Source of the DNA: Cosmopolites sordidus
Taxonomy: Eukaryota; Arthropoda; Insecta; Coleoptera; Curculionidae
Direction of reading: 5' to 3'
DNA: 64,000 nucleotides
Assembly: GCA_031761425.1 (NCBI GenBank)
Contig: JARFXV010001699.1
Span: 284,001 to 348,000 of the forward strand
The stretch's first letter is position 1; each line of letters starts with the position of its first letter. The position numbers and the translations under genes were made by a program. Below the pieces are notes generated by a model. That model ran no database searches, had not been told where the DNA came from, and was given only the letters and a program-made list of their open reading frames with translations. Below, in pieces: positions 1 to 11,746 of this stretch.

Positions 1-95
1 AAATTAAAAAAAAAATACAAAGCAACACAAACGATCGGATGTACTCCCGGACTAATAGTCTAGCGTATTCTTCCATCCGCGGAACACTACGAACT

Positions 96-98
<3 letters not shown>

Positions 99-166
<68 letters not shown>
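99..166. repeat. (TA)n microsatellite
   Basis: Uninterrupted TA dinucleotide tract close to the window start; no coding content. Confidence 0.97.
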
Positions 167-168
<2 letters not shown>

Positions 169-189
169 ACTTCCGTATCTCATAACGGA

Positions 190-440
190 CAAGACTCACT
201 GATTATAGACTTTTCGTTTCAAGCAAAGTTGGACTTTGTTCTTAAATAGTATGGTGAGCCTGCCAGCCATACTTAACAACACCACCTGCCTGTTGGTATC
301 CCTCACCATTAAAATCCTTTGCCCAAGATATATAGACTCATCCACAACCTCCAAATTCTTTCCTGAAATAGAAATACTTCTGCCATCAGTAAATTTATTG
401 AACATAACCTGACTCTTCTCTGTTTAAGTGTATTTTCTAG
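190..440 (-). pseudogene. Non-LTR retrotransposon reverse transcriptase fragment
   Basis: Minus-strand reading gives FTDGRSISISGKNLEVVDE followed by SIYLGQRI, the segment of non-LTR reverse transcriptases that follows the catalytic YADD box (typical form: EVVDEYIYLGQRI). Only about 70 codons are readable, with a stop before and after, so this is a dead fragment. No endonuclease or catalytic motif is visible here. The element class is clear from the motif; the clade is not assigned. Confidence 0.7.
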
Positions 441-1500
441 CTGTGACAAGAATAATTCCTCTAAAACTTCCTCTCTTTTTGCCAAGATTACTTCACTTCG
501 TTATATTCTTGGATTTCCCGTTGTTTAACCCCTTACTGCTTCGAACTTCCCATATCATTTTGACCTGTCTATTGTAATTCATTCCGATTCTACCTCTAGA
601 TCTGTATGTCTGATCTAGTTATTCCTTTAGCTTACGTTATATTTTTTTTTTCGTCACATTTAACACCCCGTTTTCACTGCCATAGGTTATATAAGATGCT
701 ATATAATATATAAAAACATCAATACTGTGAAGTTATTCGTAGTATTCGTCAAATTGAACTTATTCAAAAGGTTTTGTACAAATGTACAAACTATGGACTT
801 CCAAATTGGAAAAAGGCGAAGACCTTTGTTCATGTTTTAACTACCTTTGATGTTATTTTTCTCTGAATTCAAAAATATATTAGATCAAATATGTAGGAGA
901 CGCATACGGAAGCAGAAATATCGTCTGGTTATTTAAAGTATTGAAGTACTTTATCGCTTTAAGCTTTGGCAAATGTTTCAAAATAATGGTGACGCTAATG
1001 TTTGATTCAAAGAACGATCAGTATCAGACATAATTCTGGATATCATATTTTTTAGTCTTTTGAAATATTCAATATACATATATCTTTCTTCGGCCCAAAC
1101 TAAAAATGCAATTTTTACCGCACCGCCCAGTGTCCAGCAAAAGAATAACGTATTTTTTGGTCTTGTAGTCCAGAATTTTCAACATGTTTTTTACATATAT
1201 ATAGTAATATATAGTGAAGATGGAATTTGTATATTTTTCTTACGGATATATTGATACAATGCCTTGACCATTGGCACCACGTTTGGTCTGATATTTTTAG
1301 TTCCTTTAAAAGGACATTGGGCTGATAATGCATAATCAGCTTATTTATGTTTGTGTATTGAATATAGATATTGGGCTGGTAAGGCATTATAATCAGCCAA
1401 TTTATTTTTGGGTGTAATGAAATACATAATATGCTAAAAATCACATAGAAACATTAAAAATAATATAGAAACAAAAAAAATAACGGCTTTAACAGCCAGA
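441..1500. other. Intergenic/intronic stretch without recognised gene
   Basis: AT-rich sequence. Short open frames around 1060-1450 overlap on both strands and have no recognisable motif. I see no splice acceptor followed by a zinc-finger pattern. Confidence 0.5.
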
Positions 1501-1526
1501 CCAAATTTAGTCTGTTTGCATACAGG

Positions 1527-2125
1527 TTACTTAGTGTTCCCTTGATATATGTGAAAATCTAATACCTGTCGGATGGGATTAGCGAGTACAAAGGCTTTAA
1601 TTCCGGTAGGATATTGTTTACCTGAACAATAGTGCTTTATTGGACAGATTCCAGGGAAAGGCATCATCATTTCGTCCAGAGACATGAACTGCAATTTATC
1701 TTGTAAGAGACATCCGTGTTGAACCCTGTCAATCAATCTAAGAACTTTCCACAGACGATCTTTATTTGTCTCTTTATTTTGTATATCATCATATACCAGT
1801 TTCAAAAAGTTCCTTATTTGAATGAAACGATTACGTGCAATGTTGTTTGCGATCACTGGAACGCGCCATTGCTTTTGCCAGTACATACGAATACTGGGAT
1901 AATTTATACTAGCCATGATCATTGATGCATCTACATAAATCTTGATTCACTAGCAGTCAAATTCAGACTGTTTCCGGTTAGTTTAACAGCAGTTCTGTTG
2001 CTATTGATGGCAATCATTTCGTTTAAGTCGTCATTGATATATTGCTGGAAATTTCCAATTCTTTTATATTCTCCTGTATCCGTACTTAAATACGCAGGTT
2101 GTGTGATGGTAGATACATACGACAA
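1527..2125 (-). pseudogene. piggyBac-family transposase fragment
   Basis: Minus-strand translation from about 2070 down to 1527 resembles the piggyBac transposase core: an RMYWQKQWRVPVIANN stretch, then NRFIQIRNFLKLV, then RLIDRVQHGC, QFMSLDEMMMPFPG and FVLANPIRQVLDFHIYQG. In the family the Asp in SIDEqMIPF is one of the catalytic aspartates; here it reads SLDEMM, so that residue is kept. An upstream piece (FQQYINDDLNEM, 1931-2060) lies in another frame, so a frameshift separates the halves and the reading ends early at 1527. The copy is inactive. TTAA-flanked ends were not identified. Confidence 0.8.
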
Positions 2126-2411
2126 AAACTTTTTTTAGACCAAGTTGGACTTGCTCGATGTCAATATCAATGATAATAGGAATAAAGTAAAAGAAAAACA
2201 ATATAACACGAACTTTAACTTTTTGGCGCGAAAAATAAATATAAATATAACACTACTTCCAATACAATATAAAAAAGTACAAAGGTTTTTTGGAATATGG
2301 TGCAATTCATACTTAGTGCTTCGCTAGCAATAGTGGCATCACCAAAAAATAATCGAATTTTGAACATATATTTTCATTCCTTTGAAAACGACAGTGATCT
2401 TGGTTAAAAAT

Positions 2412-2417
<6 letters not shown>

Positions 2418-2475
<58 letters not shown>
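2418..2475. repeat. (TA)n microsatellite
   Basis: TA tract about 280 bases upstream of exon A. Confidence 0.97.
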
Positions 2476-2478
<3 letters not shown>

Positions 2479-2755
2479 GTTGCTCTGAGATATCCTGCAT
2501 TCATTTTTTCTTTATAAATAATGTATAATGTTTTTATTATTATTGAAAAAGCATTATTTTTGACTTACATTATTTGTTCATTGGCAGTTTTTTTTAATGA
2601 TAAATAAACGATTTTTATTTATAGTTCGCCTTTGTTTCAGTGTTCGTCGTAACTAACATGTTTTGAAATGTTTTTCATATATAATGCTTTTTACGTGTAA
2701 ATTGTATTAAATCAGTAAAGAAAGAAACAAATATCTTATACAAGTTATTTTTTAG

Positions 2756-3363
2756 GCTTTATTGAATGTCCTATGTATTCAAGCAACTTTACCAAAGACC
2801 ATGACTATTGTAACATATCCAAAGAAATTGAATGTGAAATGCAAACCAAAGAATTTTATCCCAAAGAAGAAGAGTTTTCCACTAATATTGATCTCACTGT
2901 AACTGATATTTCACCTGATGAAAATAAAGATGTTGATGTTAATTCAACAGAAGAAAAGAAAACTGATGATGTTGCTTCTGAAATAATGAAAGAGAACCAC
3001 AGTTTAGTTAACGTTCAACACTTTGAGGAACTAAACATGGAAATATCAGGAGCTGTAGGTAACAACAACATCAGTATGGGTACAACAAACTATGACAATA
3101 CGGACTGTAAAAACTCTCCTGTACAAAATGTGGAAACCAAACCGAACAATAAAGAGTTCGTCTGTCATTCTTGTTCGAAGAAATACAAATCGTTCGGTTC
3201 ACTACAACGTCATCTGCGTTTTGAGTGCAGCATTGAAGCGAAATACAAATGTCCTTTGCAGGAATGCAAGTACAAAGCCAAATACGTCTCTAGCGTTATT
3301 AAACACGTAACTGCTATGCATCCTCAGTTTGACATAACTGAAATCAGACAACATTTCTCTTGA
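2756..3363 (+). CDS. lola: lola alternative 3' exon A: acidic region plus C2HC/C2H2 zinc-finger pair
   Basis: Terminal exon of a Lola-type BTB zinc-finger transcription factor (nuclear, sequence-specific DNA binding). The acceptor AG is at 2754-2755 after a T-rich tract; two bases finish the junction codon, and reading runs from TTT at 2758 to TGA at 3361-3363, about 201 residues. The first ~130 residues are acidic and Ser/Asn/Thr-rich with no fold I recognise, unlike the short exons of this array. Then come finger 1 (CHSC...H-x4-C, C2HC type, ending RFEC) and finger 2 (CPLQEC, Cys spacing x4, then H-x4-H). The chain ends soon after in IRQHFS. An in-frame ATG at 2773 is probably internal, since the frame is open from the acceptor. 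AATAAA lies at 3425-3430. A decayed duplicate of the 3' half lies at 5095-5260. Confidence 0.88.
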
Positions 3364-3689
3364 TTTTGCATCCGATAATCAGTTTCAGAAACAGAGTGAT
3401 TCTTTCGTTATGTCATATTAGTTTAATAAATTTAACAATATAGAAAAATTATAATAAGCATACCTTGGTGGGAATTTTGTTAGTGTTAAGTTGATTCATT
3501 GGTAATGAATTTTATGTAGTAGGAGTTATTTTTCATCAAAGATTAGTTTATTAGTTAAGTTTGAAGTTGTTTTTGTTAATTTTTTCAGACTGTTTTTAAT
3601 GATCTTTATCGATATGCACCCTCTGTCCCCAAAAGTTCCCTGATTAAAATGTAGGTACGATTTACACATTGAATTAGTATGATTTGGCC

Positions 3690-4645
3690 TTTTCAATTCA
3701 CTGTCATTATAACAATGTTGTTTCATTACAAAATTAAGTTTAGGAAATACAAAATAGTTGCAGGGTTAAGTCAGGCGTATAGGTGACCTGTTTTTATATA
3801 AAAATATTTTTCGTAAATAGTAAAACTGGACGAAGATGATTCAGTAAATATTTCATAACATTTTAATACTGACCGTTAACTATTTGTTCATTTAATATGA
3901 ATTATTTGTGAATATTTCAAAGGATTTTTTTCAAATAGTTAGTTTAAGTCCTACAAACAAATGAGTATTGTCTTTACTTTTTCGGTTCTGGGAACCTCCA
4001 GCCAGCATGTTTTATCCTTTGGATTCAGAGTAACATTCAAAAGACTACTTTTCATCGCCAATTATGAATTATAAATAAAGTTTGTACTGTACTTTTCTTT
4101 AAATAATTCGATACATTTTTTACTCATTGATTAATTGATTCACTTTCTTCCATATAATTCGTACTTCCAATAAGTGTTCATTTGACCTTTTGAATGCACT
4201 GTAATTATAACACTGTTGTTTCATTAAAAAATTAATTTTAGGAAATATAAAATAATTGCAGGTATTAAGTCAGGTGTATAGGATGACCTGTTTATATATA
4301 AAAATTGAGTTTTCGTTTAAAACTGGACGAAGATGATTCAGTAAATATTTCATAACATTTTAATAATTGTGAATATTTCAAAGGATTTTTTTTGAAATAG
4401 TACCTACAATAATCCTACAAACAAATGAGTGCTGTCTTCATAGTTTAGGTTCTGGGAAACTTCAGCCAGCAGATTTTATTCGTTTTTGTTCTTTTTGTCG
4501 TTTCGACTCACAGTACCATTCAAAACACTACTTTTCATCGCCATTTACAATCTATAAATAAAGTTTGAACTGCACTTTTCTTTAACAAATTTGTGAATTT
4601 TTTTACTCATTGATTAATTAATTCACTTTCTTCCATATTATTTGT
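3690..4645. repeat. Tandem duplication of exon A 3' flank
   Basis: Two copies of a roughly 470-base block lie head to tail, about 3690-4165 and 4190-4645. Shared landmarks are the GTTGTTTCATTA segment, an AAGTCAGG..GTATAGG..GACCTGTTT segment, AAAACTGGACGAAGATGATT, and a shared end with CATTGATTAATT. A third, partial copy is at 6385-6625. Small indels separate the copies. No coding capacity. Confidence 0.75.
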
Positions 4646-5094
4646 GCATTTTTTGGCACTCCAGGAGACTTCTAATTCCTGGTTTTAGTCAACTTTAACG
4701 TTCATCATCAGTAATTCCTTCATGACTACGTTAAATAATTTTTTCCACTCATTAATTATTGCATGAGATGGGCTATCATCACATTAAAGTTGTGGCATCA
4801 ATGGATGGATGTTTTTCGATGTTTAAATTAGAGTTTCATCATCATTCTTCCCCTTATTTTAGATCCAAGATCTGTTTTTTCTCAGCATAAGTATCTTTTA
4901 ATATCGGTACGCATGGGTAACACACCATTATTTGGGTTGTCTTCTTGGCGTCATACGTGTTTCCTAGTTTTTCTCTCCGAGAGATTTTTACAATTTGTGA
5001 CTTTGTGTTCATTCTCTGCCTGTTCGTCCTGCAATTTCATTCTTTCTTCATATCCTCTACGATACGTTCCTCTGTAATTGTTATTTTTTTCGAT

Positions 5095-5260
5095 TCAACA
5101 CAGCGCCATCTGCGTTTTGAATGTAGTAATTGAAGCCAGATACAAATGTCGTCTGCAAGAGTGCAAGTACACAATCAAATGCGTTTCCATAGTTGTTAAA
5201 CACGTAACTGGGATGCATCCGCACTTTTAACATGCCGGAAATCAAACAACATTTCTCTTA
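5095..5260 (+). pseudogene. Decayed copy of lola exon A zinc-finger end
   Basis: The block starting CAGCGCCATCTGCGTTTTGA matches exon A from the end of finger 1 to its C-terminus (compare 3206-3363). A base gained after TTTGAATG shifts the frame and produces a TGA, and another change near 5228 gives TAA before the terminal region. The first part of finger 1 and the splice acceptor are missing, so it cannot be used as a terminal exon. Its downstream flank (5260-5520) also matches 3363-3620, so a whole segment was duplicated rather than retroposed. Confidence 0.85.
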
Positions 5261-5520
5261 ATTTTGCATCCGATAATCAGATTTAGAAAAGAGGGTGTTC
5301 CTTTCGTTATACATATTAGTTTAGTGAATATGACAATATTGAAAAGTTATAATAAGCATACCTTCGTGGGAATTTTGTTAGTGTTAAGTTGATTCATTGG
5401 TAATACATTTTATGTAATGGGAGTAGTTTTTTCATCAAAGATTAGTTTGATAGTTAAGTTTGAAGTTGTTTTGTTCCAGTTTTCAGACTGTTTTTAATTA
5501 TCTTTATTGGTATGTTTCTT
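5260..5520. repeat. Duplicate of sequence following exon A
   Basis: Matches 3363-3620 through landmarks TTTTGCATCCGATAATCAG, ATAATAAGCATACCTT and GTTAAGTTGATTCATTGGTA. Belongs to the same duplication as the pseudo-exon just upstream. Confidence 0.8.
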
Positions 5521-7640
5521 TATCTGTCTCGAAAGTTATCTGACTTGTTTATAATGTTCATACGATTCACACCTTGAATTCGTACTTCAAATTACTTTTA
5601 ATTTGACCTTTTGTCAATGATCGTGATTATATTTTTTTGTTAAAAGTTTATTGGTCATATATCCAAAAAATAAGCATACTTGATTTAAGATATGACTTGA
5701 GAGAGCTATATTCCAATGAATACAACTCTATATCACACAATTACGATGTTCATGAGTTTATGGCATTATGTTAACATGATATAAATAGTCAGTAAATCTA
5801 TAATATATATTTCAATATAAAAATGGTTAAAGTTCTTCGCTGTTGTTCAAGAGGCTTAATGCTGGTGAAGTGGAGTGGTTTTCAAGTCGTTGAATGCGTT
5901 TAGCGCATACTGCATTCCTTAATTGTTTCGTTTAGTGTAGGAATATCCAGGTCACGGTATAAATTTTTATTTGTGACAAACTAAGTAGCATCAATAATTG
6001 CATACAGTGTACTTAGCTGCTGTATCGCATAACTGAATCCCGTAGATCCAAACAGGTTTAAAGATCAGATTATATGTCAAAAATTTGTTTCTAATTGAGT
6101 TTGAATTTTCTTCCGATGAATCAATGGTGCTTCCGAAAGATATTTCCAAGTTGACCTTTTCCCAATATATGCATTTTCCATGTTAGTTATAGATCTAAGT
6201 GTAGTGAGTCTAAATATTTCGGACACATTCCGTTGTGGGTATAGTTTCATTGTTAAGTTTTATTAGAGATAAATTTTTGAAATGGTTTGATTGACTATTT
6301 AATTTATGTATCCTTGCAAAATTGTTGCTGGTACATTAGGATCACTATTTTCAGCAGGGATGGCAGTGTCGTCAACAAAGTTCGCATTATAATAATGTCA
6401 TTTCATTGCAAAATTAACTTTAGGAAATAGAAAACACTCGCAGGTAGTTAAATTAGGCGAATAGGGCGACCTGTTTATATAAAAAAAGAATCTTCGTTTA
6501 AAACTCGATAACGATATCATCTTGCGGGCGAATATGATTCAAAAAATATTTCATAATATTTCGCCAAGATAATATTCACTATTGACTGTTCAGTTGATAT
6601 AAATTATTTGTAAATATTTCAATATATATATAAGTCTCCAAACTTTTAGGACAGAGGGTATACAATATTAGTTTTTATTTGGTTAGTTAGGTTAGGTTTT
6701 CCTTTGTTATTGATTCTAAAAATTTTATTATACTTTTTTAAGTTTATGTAGAATGAAATGATTCATGACTGAAATAAAATTTTTAGAACAATATATTTAA
6801 AAAATATCCTTCTTGTTATCTTAGTCGATATAAATAATGGACCAAAGTATATATCCGTATGTTATCTATATCATATAAGTTGTTAATGGATTTTTATATT
6901 TTATATGAAGTAAAATTTAGGAAATTAAATTACTATCTATTCTAAATGGTATCTGTTTTTTTAAAGATATTTTTAAATGGCCTACATAATGTCGATATAC
7001 ATTTTCATGAAAGCTCTAAACAAATAATCTGTTAATATTTTTCTAGAGTAATAATTAATCATAACACGGTAGTGGTGTTTTACTAGTTTGCTGAAACCTA
7101 GCTTCAGGAAATAACTCTGGTAGGACATTGAAATTGGTCACCTACTTGTTGTCACTCTTCTATTACTCAATTTTAAACAGAAAATACAGAAACATATGTG
7201 ATATATTAGATCTACCCATAACTTATGTCGTTTTTTGATATTATATAAAATTTATTTTTATTTATTGACTTAATACAGTTTTGTTCATTTTACTTTTTGT
7301 AAAATGATGGTGATTTTGAAGTAAAATATTCTTCGAATTCTTTTGAAATTTTGATAGCGGTCGCAGTAGGAAATCATTTTCATGAAGAAATTGTTCCATA
7401 GATCTGAAAACATTGTTTTGAATCAGAGCCATATTTAGTCTGTCAAGCTGAGCACAAGAATGTTCAGAACTTATGGTTTCATTAGGATTCAGAATCTCAT
7501 AGTGAATAATTCCTGAAAAATACCACTATACTAACAGTAACAATTTTTTACGAAGACTGGTTTTGGAGTGGTAAAGGTGTTGTGCTGCTGTTAACTATTG
7601 GTTTTTCTCAAGTGCATTCTTGTGTAGAATGCACTTTTTA
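5521..7640. other. Long non-coding stretch
   Basis: AT-rich intronic DNA. Apart from the third partial copy of the exon A flank (6385-6625) I see no recognisable gene, finger exon or transposon protein. Confidence 0.5.
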
Positions 7641-7646
7641 TCTTCA

Positions 7647-7884
<238 letters not shown>

Positions 7885-7915
7885 CAAGATATATAATATA
7901 TATTAAGATATATAA

Positions 7916-8112
7916 TTCAAGTTTCTCTCGGTTATCTCGTGTTAGCTTAATGTTCACTGATGGACGGTTTTGCTAATGTGTCGATGAAATCTCATCCATC
8001 TTTTTGAAAGCGTTTACTCGACGGCGTTTGAAAAAGATGGATGAGATTCCATCCAAATGTCTGCGAAACCGTCCACCGCTGGACATCAGCTTACACGAGA
8101 TAGCCGAGAAAC
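7916..8112. repeat. Imperfect palindrome, ~90-base arms
   Basis: The left arm (from GTTTCTCTCGGTTATCTCGT to CATCCATCTTTTT) is complemented by the right arm (AAAAAGATGGATGAGATT through GAGATAGCCGAGAAAC) with a short spacer near 8005-8022. Arms differ at roughly one base in five. Confidence 0.8.
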
Positions 8113-8299
8113 TTTCGTTACATTTTACACCCGTGAAAACATTCGTCCAAACACATGAAAGAATTTACGTATCTAGGAAGCAAACTTGACGAAAACATCA
8201 CAGGAGATGTTCACATCTCAAGTTGTTTTATGAAGGGTAACAAAGTAACTTATTGCCTGCGCCTTAATATTTAAACTTATTCAAAGGAACATGAAAGTT

Positions 8300-8300
<1 letters not shown>
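8113..8300 (+). pseudogene. Non-LTR reverse transcriptase fragment
   Basis: In the + frame near 8160-8275 the reading FTYLGSKLDENITGDVHIS then MKGNKVTYCLR matches the FkYLGS region that follows the catalytic core in non-LTR reverse transcriptases. Stops occur on both sides and the fragment runs into a TA microsatellite. Confidence 0.6.
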
Positions 8301-8460
<160 letters not shown>

Positions 8461-8599
8461 CCTGACCGTTTTTAATTTTTTTTTTTTGGATTTTTGGTCA
8501 AATTCATAAATTATAATTTTTTTATTATTCTGTTTACGTTTCGGTTTATCTACAAACCATCCTCAGAACAACTCAACTATATCTTATTTTAAAATTAAT

Positions 8600-9634
8600 T
8601 TTCTAAATTGTTTTAAATGAAATATGACATTTTATCAAACTTTCAGTTGACACACTAAAATTGGAGGTTTTCAACACACTTTTTCTGAAAATGTCGACTT
8701 TATTCATTAATATATTCCTATTGAAGGACAATACAATCATTCCGACGCTTTTTATAATTTCTACACATTTTTTAAAAAACGATTTTTCTTTGCCTTTAAA
8801 ATATCTTTCAGTTTCGGCAATCACCTCTTTATCGGAGCGAAATTTCGTTCCATCGAGCATTTTTTTGAGATCTAAGAACATGAAATAGTCGCTGGGTGCC
8901 AAATCTGGAAAATATGGGCGAAAAGGAAGCAATTTGAAGTGCAGTTCATGCAATTTAGCCATTATTGTCAACGATTTGTGACACGGTGCATTGTCTTGGA
9001 GAAACAACACTTTTTTGTTCACTTGGAGCCTATTTTTTGCAACCTTGTCCTTCAAACGCACCAGTAACGCGATGTAATATTTGCTATTGATGGTTTTACG
9101 CATGCGCATCCCAAAATACAGAGACCATAAGTTTGCCAACACTTGTGTGTTTGACCGCTTTTGACGACTTTCACTCGCTGCTGTTCACTCAGCTAACGGC
9201 CGATTTGACTCCGCAGTATAGTGAAGAGTTCCATGTTTCATCTATTATCACATATCGCATGTGTGTTATTTCGCTTAAACAGCTTCAAACATTGGTCAGA
9301 ATCATTAATACGTTGTTCCTTTTGGTTCGCTGTGAGCAAACACGGTACCCATTTCGATAGTAATTTAGAAATTCCCAAATGTTCATGCAAAGTAGAGTAA
9401 ACACTTCATTCTGAATTTTCGGCTGTTGTGTGATGTAACCACCTCATTCAGACGTCCAGAGCGTCCAACATAATCGGTACTTGTAAGGCCACGTTTGAAT
9501 TCAGCGTAATAATCAATTATGGTTGATTTTCCCGGGACAGAGTCCGGGTAATGTTTATCAAACCATTATTTTGCTTCAACGGTATTTTTCTTCATTAAAA
9601 GGCAATGCTTAATCAACAGACGATTTTTTTCCAT
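8600..9634 (-). pseudogene. mariner transposase relic
   Basis: Reading on the minus strand starts at an ATG near 9634 (MEKNRLLIKHCLLMKK), continues with YPDSVPGKSTIIDYYAEFKRG (helix-turn-helix part) and, after stops and frame changes, becomes open again from 9142 to 8603. That 179-codon frame has FLQDNAPCHKS (second catalytic Asp of the mariner DD34D triad) and PDLAPSDYFMFLDLKKML (third Asp). Multiple stops and frameshifts make it inactive. A second relic of the same family is at 50286-51200. Confidence 0.88.
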
Positions 9635-9658
9635 TGTTTCGAAAATAACAAAGGTAGC

Positions 9659-9660
<2 letters not shown>

Positions 9661-9736
<76 letters not shown>
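9661..9736. repeat. (TA)n microsatellite
   Basis: TA tract ending exactly where the fold-back element begins. Confidence 0.97.
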
Positions 9737-9739
<3 letters not shown>

Positions 9740-10023
9740 AATTACTAGATTCTTGGGTGGAACCGGGTTTTAGATTTGTAAAATCTGGACGTTTCGGCTT
9801 CCACTTTGAAGCCATTATAGTGAGAATCTAGTTGATTTACTTTGAAATCTCTATCTACCTACTATCCTGAGATTACAACCAGAAGAGGTTTTTCTAGTTA
9901 GTATGCAGATTGAGGTCTCGAGGTAAATCAAGTAGATTCTCTTGATAATGGCTTCAAAGTGGAAGCCGAAACGTCGGGATTTTACAAATCTAAAACGCGG
10001 TTCCACCCAAGAATCTAGTAATT

Positions 10024-10026
<3 letters not shown>
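9737..10026. mobile_element. Fold-back (palindromic) MITE, copy 1
   Basis: A ~290-base element whose left half (TTGAATTACTAGATTCTTGG ... TTCGGCTTCCACTTTGAAGC) is the reverse complement of its right half (GGCTTCAAAGTGGAAGCCGA ... CAAGAATCTAGTAATTCAA). It lies between two (TA)n tracts, consistent with insertion into a TA repeat. It has no protein; the short MASKWKPKR-type frames are the arms read through. Related copies are at 52160-52520 and 56118-56300. Confidence 0.85.

Positions 10027-10089
<63 letters not shown>
10027..10089. repeat. (TA)n microsatellite
   Basis: TA tract on the other side of the fold-back element. Confidence 0.97.
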
Positions 10090-10091
<2 letters not shown>

Positions 10092-10402
10092 TCTTTGGTA
10101 GATCAGTTCGAAGCCGTTTGTCATTCTACACGGGAGCAAAAACTTGACAGTGTCAAATGAGACATCAAAAGCAGGTAAGTCATTTTTTAGTATGATAATG
10201 ATCGGGCCTTCAGTATTAAGATGGACCAAGAACATTATCTGTGGATCATCTGTTTCAGTGGCTTGAACACCATCCGACTGAAGAGCTCTTTAAAACAAAT
10301 GATTAGTCTCGAAAGTTTTCTTACCACAAAATTTTTATGTGTTTCTTCGTTAGTTAAAGCAGAATTTTAAATATCAATTGATATTAAAAATCTTTTTTTT
10401 AG

Positions 10403-10638
10403 CTTATGAACGGTATTATTGTTCGGTTTGTCATAAATCGTACAAAAACAAAAAAAGTTTGATTCGCCACGTCACCTACGAATGTCAAACAGAACCAAAA
10501 TTCGAGTGCCCGATATGCTTTCACAAAGCGCATCACAAAGTTCACTTGCAGCGACACATTAATAAACAGCACGGAACGATTGATTTAAGCTGTTATCCAC
10601 ATCTACAGCATAGTAAGACAAGAAGAAGTATACTGTAA
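10403..10638 (+). CDS. lola: lola alternative 3' exon B: C2HC/C2H2 zinc-finger pair
   Basis: Terminal exon of the Lola-type gene. Acceptor AG at 10401-10402 after a run of T; the exon begins CT then TAT (10405) and ends at TAA 10636-10638, 78 residues. Finger 1 is YYCSVCHKSY...SLIRHVTYEC (C2HC: Cys replaces the last His, as is usual for Lola finger 1). The linker QTEPK leads to finger 2, FECPICFHKA...LQRHINKQH (C2H2). The short tail is basic (SKTRRSIL). AATAAA at 10681-10686. An ATG upstream of the acceptor is in frame by chance and is intronic. No sign of decay. Confidence 0.9.
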
Positions 10639-10739
10639 AAAGTACATGGATTTGTTCATATTTTCTGGAATATAATTTGAAATAAATATGCGTTTATTGA
10701 ATTATTTTATATCACATTGATGTTGTGATTTGTTAGAAA

Positions 10740-11060
10740 CGAAATTTTCAGTCACTGGCTATTAATACTTGGAAAGTTAATCATCTGAGGAAACACCAGG
10801 CTTGTGTTTTTATTTCAGTTGGTTAATCACGTCAGATCCAGGTTGGATAAGGCCGGATGCCTTCCCGGAGATCGTATATTACTTATAATGCCGACTAAAC
10901 TAAAGTTTTAAAATACAAACCTAAGGTTGATAACTCTTCGGCATGTTTACCGGGGTTAATCTATAGCTGATGACCATTCTTGGATGCCCACGTTAATCAC
11001 CATGAGCGTTGAAAAGACTCAAATAAACAAACCCATCTTAACCTAAACCTATTCTAAAGA
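10740..11060. repeat. Dispersed repeat, related to 56405-56610
   Basis: Shares TAAGGCCGGATGCCTTC, a GGTTGATA segment and GCTGATGACC with the block at 56405-56610, in the same order. Function unknown; no open frame. Confidence 0.55.
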
Positions 11061-11542
11061 TCATAACAAGTTTGTAATAAAAATTCTATTTAAAATGTTA
11101 ATTTTTTCTGTAATATTATAAATTTACACCTAGTCCACCCAGATTAATCATGTTAGTATGAGGTATGTATCCAAATTGATGTTTTATAGTAATTTAAACA
11201 TTTCCTAGGCTTAATCCGCATCAGATGGTTTGGAAGGGCCCTGAATTTTTAAAACGTTAAGGAGATAAAAGAATTTTTTTTAGTACGTTTATTTCTACAA
11301 TTTTGTGACCACTTTAGAATAAATCTTGGAGCTCAATAAAACATCAATAAAACAAAAACATTAATTTAATAAAAAAACCTAATTCATTAACCTGCGCCAG
11401 AGCCATTGGTAATGTTGACATTTACATGTATCTTTAAATTTATCTGGATAGAGATGTGACCATGAAACGAAGTTAAGAAGGCTAGTTGAAATCACAAGAT
11501 CTGGTTTTATGAATATGAGATAGGTACTGTGTAATCTGAAGT

Positions 11543-11544
<2 letters not shown>
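11061..11544. other. No recognised gene
   Basis: AT-rich intronic sequence without recognisable motifs. Confidence 0.5.

Positions 11545-11618
<74 letters not shown>
11545..11618. repeat. (TA)n microsatellite
   Basis: TA tract. Confidence 0.97.
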
Positions 11619-11622
<4 letters not shown>

Positions 11623-11746
11623 TTATTACTCCTAGAAGGGTGAAATTTTTTGTGTGTCTGAAATTTCTATTCGGGTTGCTGTCAAACCAGCTGTACATTT
11701 GCATTGCCGCTAGTGAAAATCATTCAGTACAGTCTCGCAAATCATC

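Noticed and set aside
3092..3310. Second open frame inside exon A
   Set aside because: Out-of-frame overlap of the finger region; no motif.
5095..5260. Possible functional thirteenth finger exon
   Set aside because: It lacks an acceptor and the start of finger 1 and has in-frame stops plus a frameshift.
9942..10160. Frames beginning MASKWKPKRRDFTNLK (also 9609-9815, 52435-52644)
   Set aside because: They are arms of the fold-back MITE read through into a TA tract; the same peptide appears only because the repeat is repeated.
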